Below the pieces are notes generated by a model. The model searched no databases. It was not told the DNA's origin and saw only the letters and a program-made list of their open reading frames with translations. Shown one piece after another: positions 44,601 to 55,841 of a stretch of DNA of 64,000 bases (position 1 is its first letter; the number at the start of each line of letters is the position of its first letter). Location of the stretch: the NCBI GenBank assembly GCA_021495925.1, contig JAKEKT010000004.1, positions 248,001 to 312,000 on the forward strand, given 5' to 3'. Made by a program: the position numbers and the translations under genes. This stretch comes from Diplodia intermedia (taxonomy: Eukaryota; Ascomycota; Dothideomycetes; Botryosphaeriales; Botryosphaeriaceae).

Positions 44601-45661
44601 TCGGGTGTGGAGCAGCGCCATTTTCGAGGCCTGCGCGACGGATTTGGACATGGCCGGAAGGCCAAGAACGTGCTCGTAGTCCGAATCGACCTTCTTGACC
44701 AGCACATCAATCTCTTCAAACAACCGCATCGGCTCGTCCTGGTAGTTGTACGAGGAATGCATCTGGCTCTGGTCCACGGCGTTCTGCAGCTCGTTGTACT
44801 CCGCCCTAATCTTCTCGATCTGTTGATCCATGTCCACGATGCGACCTTCCAGATCATCTAGGACCGTGTTGCTAACCGACGCCGCCTTCCGGGCCTTGTC
44901 CACATTCACAAAGGTATCCAAGGTGGTCCGGGCGTCGCTGTTCTTCCTTGACGGCTTGCGGGGGGTGTCGTTGCCGAGGGTAGAGATGAAGCGGCGAAAC
45001 TGTTGGGTGGCGGGTATGGAGCTGAGGCGGGCAAGGTCCGCCTCCCACGACTGCACGCACTCGTCCTGCTCCTTGGCCACGGCGTCGAACCAGGCGCGCG
45101 CCTCCTGCTGCTTCTGCTCCAAGCTCCGGATGTGCGTCTCGTGGTTACTGGTGGCGACGCGCACGCCACGCTCGACGACGGCCTGCTCGCCCACGCACTC
45201 GGCGGCGGCCTGGGCCATGGAGCGGCACTGCTCGCGCAGGTCCAGCGCCCAGTCGCGGCGCGTCTTGAACAAATTCTGCCATGCCGCGAGGTCGTTTTGG
45301 TTGGTGAGGGTGTCCGGCGGCTTGCCCGGCTTGAAGTCCTGGGGAAGCGCTTCGGGCGGAACGAGGTGATCGAGGTTCTCGGGTGCCGGGAGGGCGAAGA
45401 GGTCGCGGTCGTACAGGAAAATCTCCTTCTGCTTCAGGTTACCCTTCGGCGCTTGCAAAAGGGGAGTGAGGTGCAGCCTACCTCGGTCAGGAGAGTCTGC
45501 AGCTTGACATGCTTGCCGCGCGGAGTGAGCAGGATCTGGTCCGGCGACGGGACCTTGGTCGCATTGTGAAGCCAGGCCTTGAGGGCGTCCAGGGAGCTGA
45601 AGACGACGGGATCGGCGTCGAGCCGTTTGCCCGAATGGGCGACAAAGACTGACAGCGACAT
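41604..45661 (-). CDS. ATG11: Autophagy-related protein 11 (selective autophagy scaffold)
   Basis: Exons 45661-45482 and 45428-41604 give 1334 residues (53-nt intron, GTAGGC...GCAG). The N-terminus is ubiquitin-like (MSLSVFVAHSGKRLDADPVV through KVPSPDQILLTPRGKHVKLQ). It is followed across the intron by KEIFLYDRDLFALPAPENLD, a typical Atg11 stretch. A helical Atg17-like middle, a long coiled coil (about 640-1050) and the conserved C-terminal ATG11 domain follow (about 1100-1235: RGFKEGDLALFLPTRNQATR, AAFNVGAPHYFLREQESHRL, EWLVARITKVEERVV). A Ser-rich tail ends the protein. Atg11 binds cargo receptors and Atg1 to build pexophagy/mitophagy-type phagophores. A frame that starts upstream at 45737 and reads through the intron is rejected in favour of the spliced start. 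Confidence 0.95.
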
Positions 45662-46122
45662 GCGCCTGTCGCTGGCGGTCTATGCGGGTGGTGGAGGGGA
45701 GAAGTGAGGTTGTCGCGACATGCTCTCGAGCGAGCACGGCAGTTAGGCGGTGATGATGATGATGGCCCGGTCGGTGCGCAGCTCAAATGACCAGCGCAGC
45801 CCTAGCTCCAGCCACACACTCTTATTCGTAAGGCGGCGCCGGGAGATCCCAGTTCTGGCCGATCGGAACAGTCCAGCTCAACGCGCTACGACAGGCTCCG
45901 ACTGCAGCCTACAAGCGGGCGTTTTCCAGATGCGTTCACCGCAAAAAGCTTCTCGCCGGTCGGCGTCGTGTCGAAGGCGGCGGACGGGCGGCAACCAGAT
46001 CCCATCGGTGTGGCCGTGCGGCCGGTGCCTTGGTGCCTTGGTCCGCGGCGCGTCTTCCGAGACAACACCAACACGCGCGCGCCGTTCCTCGCCGCCCATG
46101 TCACGCGTGGCTATCGACGATC
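45662..46122. promoter_or_regulatory. Shared divergent promoter region, ATG11 / CENP-H-like gene
   Basis: The 461 bp between two head-to-head start codons must contain both promoters. No specific binding site was recognised. Confidence 0.5.
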
Positions 46123-47207
46123 ATGGATGACAGCAGCAATCATGCGCCAACAGCGACGGCGTCACAGGAACCCGAAGACGATCTCTTGAACGCCTTGGCT
46201 GCCGACGCCGACGCCGCTGCCGTGGTTCTGAGCGACAAAGAGAAGCTCGTGCTGCAGCTCTACCAGCAAGTGCGCGAACTCGAGCTTGAGCGCAGCCTGC
46301 TTGAAGCCCAGCAGAATGGTACTGGTTGCCCTGTTTCCACATCACCCGCCAGCTGGCCGTGTAAACAGTTCCCCAACCGGGGACTTTCCTCTGCCGTTGC
46401 TGGCACACGTACAGCTGTCACTCCCTCAAAGCCAACGCCTTGAACCCAACCATATTGCTGCACGAACTATTATTGCTACGTCACACTAACGCCGAACAGA
46501 CACCACAGCGGCTCCATCGGACGAGCATCTTTCAGATGACGAAGTGGCCCAACAGCTGATCATCGCCGAACGCGCAGCCATGGAAGCACGCGCATCCTAC
46601 CTCCTCCGCAACAAAATCACCGACCAAGTCCTCATCACGGATCCCGTCATCAAGGCCGTGCACGCCGGCTCGACCGCCTCATTCGAAGAAAGGTAGAAGA
46701 TTCTCCCCCCTTCCCCTAATAACAAATAAAGAAACGAAATAAAAACAGGCCGACGATCAAACAACAAGCACTAATCCAACACCCCCCAAACAACACAGAC
46801 GCCTCGCCCCCCTCCTCCGCCCCCGCGACGCCCTCTCCATGCACCTCGCCCACCAAACCCACCAGCACACCGCCACCGCAACCGCCCTCGCCGCCGCCAC
46901 CAAAGCCCTCTCCGCCGCCAACGCCAGAAACGCCGCTCTGGCCGGCACTCTGCTCTCACTCGCCGATCCCGGTCCCTCTTCTTCAACCGCGTTCGACGAA
47001 GCCCTCGCTACCGCCGATCCTAAGCTCCGCGACCAGCTGCTCGAAGCGGAGCGCGACGCCGCCCGCGCACGGCGCCGGTGGCGCGGCATCAAGGGCGTGG
47101 TGGCCGGGGTGGTCGTGGGGAGTGGGGTGGATTGGGTCGGGGATGAGCGGTTGCGAGAGTTGGTTCTTGAGGAGGATGAGGATGAGTTGGCGGACGAGGG
47201 GGAGTAG
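46123..47207 (+). CDS. Probable CENP-H-like inner kinetochore protein
   Basis: Three exons: 46123-46318, 46500-46692 and 46799-47207, giving 265 residues, with introns of 181 and 106 nt. The frame is continuous only after splicing. The N-terminus has a predicted helix/coiled coil (EKLVLQLYQQVRELELERSL). The middle part, ASYLLRNKITDQVLITDPVI followed by KAVHAGSTASFEER and then RRLAPLLRPRDALSMHLAHQ across the second splice, resembles the CENP-H family as I remember it. A second long helix with Ala-rich heptads and an acidic C-terminus (EEDEDELADEGE) follow. CENP-H is a constitutive centromere-associated network subunit. The family call is from recollection of sequence style and is less certain than the gene model. 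A different small coiled-coil nuclear protein is possible. Confidence 0.6.
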
Positions 47208-47953
47208 CTGACGGACTGGGACTGGAGGTTTTTTTTATTTTATTTTTTGCAGGAAGAATTTAGCGGGGATGGAGAGCGAATGCAAAAAGGAAACGTACAT
47301 AGAATTCAAAAAGGTACCGAGAGATTGGTTCCTGGGATGTCAGGCTCACGGAGCAAGGGTAAGAAGAAGGGACAATGGGGAGGAATGATGGAAAGCCATC
47401 ACAATCTGCACTGTCAAAAGCGCGCGGAAGCTGAGGATGATTCATGCGTTTCTTATTCTGCAAAGCAATCGTCACCGATACACAATAGTTTTCAGTATCA
47501 GAAGCACGAATTTATGTTTTCCCTTGTCGTCGGGAGGTATCAATCTTGATAATACATACAAGACAAGAAGGTGAAAGTGAGCAGGAAGAGAAGCTTTGAT
47601 GTCCGCACTAGGGGGAAAGAAAAAAGGCCTGCAAAAGTGAACGCCGATATCATGCCAGCCAGAATCCCATGCTTGCACCCTCCAAAGAGAAATCGAATAA
47701 TCAAGCAAAACCTATCGTTACCCATGCAGCCGTTAAACGCATGGAAGGAAAACAAGAATGAAAGGAAAAAGGTATCCGCAATCCGCAATGCAACTATTGG
47801 GGGCTTTCAAACCGCGAGAGGGATGTTTTTCCCCGGACGCCGCCCTCCACGTGATGCCAGCCAGCACTGAGAGATGGAAAACGAAAATGCACGCAAGCAA
47901 CCACTTGAATCGAAACGAGAGAAGAGAAGAAGATAGCACCACCATCCAGGTTT
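47208..47953. other. Convergent 3' region, CENP-H-like gene / TOR
   Basis: It lies between converging stop codons. A T-rich run near 47230-47247 follows the CENP-H-like stop. No gene was recognised. Confidence 0.5.
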
Positions 47954-50900
47954 CTACCAGAAACTGCACCAACCAATATAATGCTGGCACAAGTTCTCCA
48001 AGTTGGTCGCTTCCCGAATGAGCCGGTCCACTTGGTTGTTGACGTTCAGCTCCTCCTGGGGTTTGAAGTCGCGACCTGTCAACTTCTGTTTGACGCGCGA
48101 TAGAACCTGTAACGCACGCGCGTTCTGTTCTTCCCTGGCCTCCGGCTCGTTCGGACCAGCTACACCGGGCGGCACAATACTGGACCGATGACGCGGGCGG
48201 AATGACGATTCGGGACGTTCACCGGGCACGACGGCGTCACCCATGATGGAAGCGCGGCGCTGCGACGTGAACGAGGGTTCCAGAGGTGATTCGCGGGTGC
48301 CAAGGCGCCAGTTGAGGAGAGGATCGTGGATGAACTATGAGGGAATTCGTGTTAGCATCGTGTTCTATCGACAGGTCAGGAAGATGGCAAAAAAACTTAC
48401 AGCTTCAAGCACAGCCATGACGGACTCCTTGTTGCTCCTCAGTACACGCATGACGTGTTCGCAGGTCGTGCGGTAGCTGCCCTCGATATTGCTGACTTCC
48501 ATGGCATACGTCAACATCCTCGTCAAACGGAACGGCACGCGCTCAGGGTATTTCTCGCGGTGCATCGCCACCTCGAAGCAGTCACCGAAGTCAATGTGGA
48601 TGATCTTGCCCGTGACCTTGTCGAGCATCAAATTGGAAGGATGACGGTCGCCGAGACCCAGAATGTATCCAGTCATAGACATAACAGCCAATGACCGAGT
48701 GTAGTTCGTACGACGATCAAGCCATGCTTCAGAGCTCTTACTCTTGAGCCAGAGCACACGGTAGAGATCTTGGCCGGTTGTGTTGTCGAGAGCGTAACCG
48801 AAGACCTCGACCTTCTGCATCAAGGTCAAGCAATCGTAGTCTGGAGCCATCTGCAACATGATACGGTGCTCGATGTTGAGAAGAATCTTACGGCTCTCGC
48901 GGTACTCGCGGATGAGAACATGGAGCGTATCGCTGTTCGGGACCCATCCCAGGAGACCAGATTGAGTAGATAGAGGGATTGCAGGGTACCTCTGGATGTT
49001 GAGATGACGCTTCCGACATTCAGCATCGTGGTCAAGAAGGGTATTGACCAGGCCGAAGAGTTGCATAACACGCTCATCTTGGCGAATATCTTCGTGGCCC
49101 TTGAGAACGAACATGTAATTGACGCCATCGCTTCCCTTGATCATCAGCCTCCTAGGTCTCTGCTTAGACTGGATGACCGTGGAAACAGGATCGAATGACT
49201 GGATTCTGATGATGGGCTTTCCACTCTGGTAGGTGCCAGGTACGGCCAGGTCCAAGTCGTGTACAGCCTTCAGCTTGGGTGAGACGTATTGAAGTTCCAG
49301 AGTCATCAAGGAAGGTAGCTGACGAGCGATCTTGCGGAACACTTGGTAGTAAAGGTCCCAAGCTTGGTTCAGGTCACCCTCTTCGCCGGAATTTCTGAAG
49401 GTCTGGCACCAATCGCGTGCCTCTTGAAGCTCGCGGCCAAATGACTGAATGAATGAGATCTCGCGAAGAGTCTCCGGGCCCTTGTCGAGCATGGCATGGA
49501 GCGGTGCAAGGGTCGCGAACATGCCTTCGATATTGCGGTCGCCGAAGTACAGCCTCGAAGCCTCTTCTAGACCTTCGTGCCACTGCTCGTGCCAAAGCAC
49601 AGCGATGCGGATGAGTTCGTGACTGACTGAATCAGCCTGGTCGACAAGCTTGGGGGAGTGTTGTCGCATGGCGTCCATGAGAGCTGTTGCCGAGCGTAAC
49701 CGACGAGTGACATCTGACTTCATTGAGACCGTAAGAGGGAACACCAGTGCCTGAGGATGAGCGCGTCCGACGTCCGACAGGAGATTATGAATCGACTGGC
49801 GGACTCTGACGTTTGGCTGGTTGATACGCGCTAAGAGCTGCGGAATGACTTCAAGCCAAGTGTCGATACTGACAGTACCCACGCCTTCGGTAACGGCTGT
49901 GTTGACCTCGGGATGGCCTCCGTGAGCGAACCAAAGGGTGAGAAGACGGAGGGTATCTTGGAGAGAACTGGCCGAGGAGAGCGAGATGGACTTGAAGAAA
50001 CCGTGGATGGCAGGGACAATGTGCTCATGCACAGCACTTGCAGGAAGGTCCGGCGTGGATCTATCAGCCTGTGGCGACATGGCGTTGACGACCTCGAAGT
50101 TAGCCAATGCCCACGCGTGCCATGCTTTGTACCAATTCTGGTTGTATCGTGTAGCCGCAGCATAAGCAGACAGAACCTCGTGCACATGCTCGTGCGTCCA
50201 GTCGCCATTGTGTAGATGTGTCTGCCATTCGCCCTGCTTGAGGTAGCATTTGGCCAGCAGCTTCTGAGTTTCGGCCAAATCGAAGTGATTTGTGCCAGGC
50301 GGCTGGTTATTGCCGTTCACCATCGCGGAGCCGTTCATGTTCAAGCCGTGCATGCCGTTCACAAGACCCGTGAAGCCGTGGACACCGTTAACACCGTGAT
50401 GGCCGTTGATTCCGTTTGGCATATTGCCATTCTGGCCCATAGCGTCCTTGGATCTGATCTGAAGGTCATCTGCAACGCGAGCAGTGAAGTCTTTGAGGAG
50501 ATCCAGCGCCTCCTCGTTGCGATCTGACGACCACATGAATTTGAAAACGGCGTAGGAGATAGGATGTGGTATCTCGTGGGCGTGGTTTCGAACGTAGCCG
50601 AAGATGTCTTCATGGGTACCTCCAAGCAAGGAACGCAACGACTTCTCAGCGAGACCCACCCTTTGGTTCTTCCGGCAGAGATTGGTGAACTTGATCCACA
50701 TTTGCATGTTGTCCCTCGGTGAGATGACCAAAGCGCGGACCTTGAGCATTCTCTGCCAAATCTCAGGGTTGGGCTGGCAGCCAAGCAGGCGCTTCATCCA
50801 AGTAGAACGCATGCTTGCTTGCTTCTCTGGGTTGCTGCTGTTCTGCTTGTAGGTGATGATCTCCTCAAGCTCAGCGAGCATCTGCACACGTACCAGCGGA

Positions 50901-53900
50901 AGGTAGGCACGCTGGTAGGATTCGCCAAAGACAGCGCTGAGCTGGGTATCGAGACCGTCGCGCGTCTTTGTAATGTGCTTCTGAGCCTCCTCGAACTGGT
51001 TGCGGTGAATGGCTAGGATGGCGCCATAATAAGACCAGTCTGGAGACGATGACTTCATCACCGACAGGTACTGATCCATGAGCTCCCACTGTCCAAGGCC
51101 CCAGGCGGCAGCCGCAGCCAGAGGAGCGATAGATCTCCGGTATTCCTGCGGAGCGTGGATCCACTTGTCCTGAGCCAACGTCGACAGGACGTCCCACTCA
51201 CCCAACGCGTGCAGACACTTCATCTTACCCATAGTGATCTCAAAAGAATCGGGCTCATCCTTCTCACGCCTTTGATAGGACTTGAGGGCCTCTTCCCACT
51301 TCTCGAGCTTCTCAAACCAGGTCTCTTTGAGTTCGACATCCTGGTAGTTCTGAGCCTTCCTCAAAATACCAAATGCGGCGTCAGTCTGCTGCAGCTGGTT
51401 GTTGATACTGATGAGGGCCTCAACAGCACGAGCGTTTTGCTCTGCGTTGAACTCAAGCTCCTTGTAATGCAAAGCCTTTGCGTATGCATGGCATCTGGCA
51501 GCGTACATGCCGAGAGTCCGAACGTCAATTGGAAGCGCCTTGTCATCGTGCTCCATGAACTCGGCGAGATTGAGGAGGATTTGGAGGATTTCAGGCGGGA
51601 TATTGGGCGATGCAAGCGCGATTTCAATAGAGCGCACAAGCTCTTCTTGGTACTGATCATACAGTTCAGTCCAGCAGGAGACGAAAGCTGAGTTGAACAG
51701 ACTCTTGGCAATGGGGTTGTAGACGCTTGCTAAGGGTGTGCAAGCACGAAGAGCCTGCTGGGGAGACTCCCGCAATAGTTCCACGCTGAATCTTCTCATC
51801 CACTCAATCCAATCCTCACGAGTGGTCTTCTGGGTGGCATCCCAAGCATTCTTGAGATGTTGCTGATTGACTGCCAGTTTCTTTGTCGAGATCTCTGTGG
51901 CGTTAAGGTCCTCGTCATCATCGCCGTACCGCTCATCCGGACTCAGATCCTGAGGAAGAGGCTCGCCTCTTTGTAGCTTGGAAACAATGAGGGCATAGTT
52001 TGAATGAGGCACCTTGTGCGTGACGAGGATTTTGTTGATTGTGGGGATGAAGTGAATGTAATCAGGACCCAGCTGAAAGATCAGGGCGGACAATGTGTCA
52101 AGCGCTGTCTGCTTAAGGGCGATGTCGCTGCCGGCAAGCACTCTCGAGAGTGGATGAATGATCATAGCGGCAAACTCTGAGATGTTAACCTGCCTTGAAA
52201 GACGGCCAATGGTCTCAATAGCTGACTTCCGTAGACCATGCGGCTGTCCAGGCTTGTCGAACATGCGAACGATAACTGGGATGATCAAGTGCATGTACTC
52301 CTCTGCGCTCGATCCGAAGATCAAGAAAGCATGGAGTACACGCTCTGACGGTAAGCGCTTGACGGATGTGTCTTGGTCTAATACACCCAGCATCAATGGC
52401 AGAACATTGGCAAGGTAAATCTTGAACTCTCCCTCGAGAGAGCGTGCGATAGCTTCGATGAGCGAGAGAATCGTGGCTTGCAATTGAATGCCACCGCTCC
52501 AGAACTCCTTAACGGTCTCAAGAATGGAAGGCAGGAAAGGCCTAATGTGTTGGCGTACAACTCTCACAAGTTGGCTCAACTGGTTGAAGTAACCCTCTAC
52601 GCGTCCTGCTGGTGCCCCACGAATGACGCCCAGGAAACCTGGTACAACCTGCGGCAGGAAGGGCACGCACTTCAAGCCCATTGTGGCATAGATGTTCATC
52701 ACAGCGTCCACAACAGCCGAATGGTATTGTGCCAGTGATGTGTCTTTGAGAAGCCCCATGAGAGTGTTGATGACAACCGTAGGATAGAATTCCTCGTTCG
52801 ATGGCGTGATGCCGCTCATAATCAAGGAGACGTCGGTGACAGCTTGCGCTTCTGCCTGGAGGTTATGCTCTGGAGATTTCTCGACGATCTTCTGGTATTC
52901 GTCAGGATCCAATGCTCCGAGGACACCCATGAGCTTCACGGTTTCCTTTCGCAAGGTGTTTGCTGGTTCCGTCCTCACGATGTTGATGAGGATCGTCAAA
53001 AGTTCCGAATGCTCTTTGTAAGGCTCTATGACATAGCCTGCATTCGAAGCCAGTTGACTGAGCGCAATCAGAGCTGCCATCCGTTTTGATTCTGAGCTGA
53101 GATCCTGAAGGTTCTCGATGATGATGTCCATTAATTCGGGAATGTACTGCTTCATGTCGTCACCGCCCACGGTCGCAAGATCGCCGATAGCCTTAAGGGT
53201 CGATGAAGCAACTTCGGAGTTGCTGTCCCGTGCTTTGGGCAGAAGGACGGTGATCATGGGATCGACATAGGGTTTGATCAACTTTGGCGAGGCACCAACC
53301 AGGTTGCTGATCAATCTTGCGCTTTCCTCTTTGTCCCGAGCACTGTTCGAGTATTCAATCTCGGTCAAGAGCTGAACGAGGACCTTGCGTAGCGACGGGA
53401 AAACGTAAGCAGGATTGACGGATGTTAAGCGGCCAATGATCGAGATAGCCGCCCTTCGGATTTCGAAAACTTCGTCATTTAGAGCCAGGAACAGGCTTCG
53501 CACGTTCTCAGCCTTGCCCAGGTGGCGGTCGAAACGGTAATCGAGGGCCCTGAGCACGGTGTGACGAATGTCTGGATCCACGTCGGCAACGCCGCAGGTG
53601 AGAAGCTTCTCGATGACATCACCCACAACCTGTATCGCATGCTGGCTTGTCTGGGTGACGATGGGATCGCCGATGAAGAGTTGGCATGCGGTAAGTGCAG
53701 CCGCTTTCCGAATCTCCCTGTTGTCTGCTTCGACGTACTTGATGGCAACATCTCGAACAAATTCATTTAGCACGTGGCCTGAGAAGTTGAACTCGCCGAG
53801 AGTCTTAAGTGCCAGAGCGATCTCTGCCTCTTTCTGCCTGATGATCTCTGGTGGCTTGTGATCGCGGGTCCATATTTGTGGTGGTGACGAAGCGTGATGT

Positions 53901-55350
53901 TGTGGGCTACCCATAGAGATGAACGAACGACCACACAAAACCTGGCTCAGAAGGTCTAGCAGGCGCTCTTGGATAGCTGCTCTACTCGAAGGGACGTAAT
54001 GGGCCATGTCGACGAGACATTGGGTGAGAGGATCGCTCAGTCCACAGGAGAACATTGGGTCCAGGAGGGAGTCCACGTGCTTGCTAAGGGCCTGTTCGAC
54101 AGCGATCGAGAGCATGCTGAGGCACTCGAAAATAGCCGGCTCTTCCTGTGCCCGATAGCGCGTCTTACGGATGAGTGTATTCTTGATGACCGTGAGGGTG
54201 CCGTCGATATACTTTCCGAAGTGGCTGCCGACTGCCCCGGCAATCTTTCCCACAACGATGAAAGCTGCGCTGCGATCCTTGTTCTCTTCTCTGAGAAGCC
54301 CCTGCAGGTGGAGCATGCAAGTGTGGAGGTAATGTTGAGAGAAATCGTTAGGAGAGTACGCAGCCAACAGCGGTATTGTGACGATGACCTCCTGCCTGAT
54401 GAGCGGGTCACGATGGTCCTTGTAGCGCAACACGTTGTTGCAGGCCTCGATGTACCTGGACCCATGCATGAACATTGCGCCCCGTCGGAGGAGCTCCTTC
54501 ATCGCCAGGATGGCTCCGTGTATTGACTCCACGGTATTCACGGTGAATCCGGTTAGAACCTGCTCGTAGACCTTGCCGAAAAAATGATTACGCATCTGCT
54601 GGTCGCGCGCAGAGATGATCTCCAAGCAGGAGCTAATAGCCTCCGCGGCGGCCTGGCGAATGCGCACCTTCGGATCCCGTAGCGCATACCAAATAACCTC
54701 GAAGATTTGTGGAACCCACTGGTACATGAGCGTGGGTGAGTTTTTTGCGAGCTCTCTCAAGTTTGACACGGCAGCGAAGCGACGATTCTCCTGGCGATCC
54801 ATCTGGAGCCACTCCAGCGCGCTCTTCACCTCGGCTTCCACCAGCTCTGCGGTGAGGGTGCCACCAGGTTTCGCCAATCTTCCCAGAGCGTGCGACGCGG
54901 CGTCGATGGCGGCATTGTCGTTGCCCTGCGATATGGCACGCAGGTAGCTTGCGAATCGCGTGGTCTTTTGGCCGGCATCGTCGCCCTTGAAGTCGATGAG
55001 CTGGTCTAATGCTTGGATTCCTCCTAGGCGCTCGTTCGTCTCATTGCCCTGGACGACAAGGGCATTTATGCGGTTGCAAACGCGGTCGTAGTAGTTCGCG
55101 AACTGGCCTGGGGGCAACTCTGTGAGGGGCGTGAGCGCGGTGTCTGGCGGGCGGCGGCGTTAGCTCTTGCGGCGACTGACCTCGATGAGCAGCCTCGAGG
55201 CTCTGTCGCAGCGCCTTCGCGGCATTCTCTCTGACATCGGTATTCCTGCTCGTGTCAGCATGGAGCTTCGGGCGTGAGTGGGGCGCGCAGCTACCTTGAC
55301 TTCAGCTCGTTGAACAGCCGGTCGACGGTCTCCGGCGAAGCTTGCGCCAT
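47954..55350 (-). CDS. TOR: Target of rapamycin (TOR) protein kinase
   Basis: Four exons: 55350-55295, 55245-55181, 55143-48401 and 48334-47954, giving 2414 residues. Introns are 49, 37 and 66 nt. The 37-nt second intron is unusually short but restores AHRDTALTPLTELPPGQFAN. The N-terminal half consists of HEAT repeats, and the FAT domain covers about 1290-1860. The FRB (about 1880-1980) reads ELIRIAVLWHEQWHEGLEEA then SRLYFGDRNIEGMF. Its conserved Ser in ASRLYFG predicts rapamycin/FKBP12 sensitivity. In the kinase domain, GDRHPSNLML lies at about 2203 and HIDFGDCFEVAM at about 2220. The final exon supplies the FATC end (QHYIGWCSFW) without which the protein would be inactive. A Gly/Asn/His-rich insertion (about 1608-1658) lies in the FAT region. 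TOR is the core of TORC1/TORC2, coupling nutrients to growth and repressing autophagy. Confidence 0.97.
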
Positions 55351-55841
55351 GTTGACGGGGCCGACGGGCCGTTCAGTATTTCGGAGTGAGGGCAGCAGCT
55401 GCCATGCGAGGGGGCCGGAAGAAGAAGTCGGTGTGGAGAGGACGCTGGCAGAACTTCAAAGGGGAGGTCTCTCGGCGGCGCGCGATGAGTAGCGGGTGTC
55501 TTGCAATCGAGGTGACCTTAGGTTCGGGCAGCTTCACCGTCCCGCCCGCGCCCATGCCCGCGCCCGCGCGTGTTTAGCCGAGGATTTGCCGAACGAAGTA
55601 GGTAGTAGAAGGTGACAGGCAGCCTCACTTGCACAATGCACGTGCTGATGCTTCTGGCGTGTGCGGGAAGGCTTTCAGATTGATTGTGCGCTATCGTTTG
55701 TACGACTGAGGTCGGCTTGGTTACTGCAGTTGAACGAGGCTGTGCGAAACCATCAAATTAGGACGACGCTATTGACCATGCAGGCAGCTGCAGATGATCA
55801 TCGTGATTTTTGTACTACTACTTTCAACCATTGCCATTTGA
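55351..55841. other. TOR promoter and SR140 3' flank
   Basis: Both flanking genes are on the minus strand. This 0.5-kb gap carries the TOR promoter and the 3' UTR of the upstream gene. Nothing else was recognised. Confidence 0.5.
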
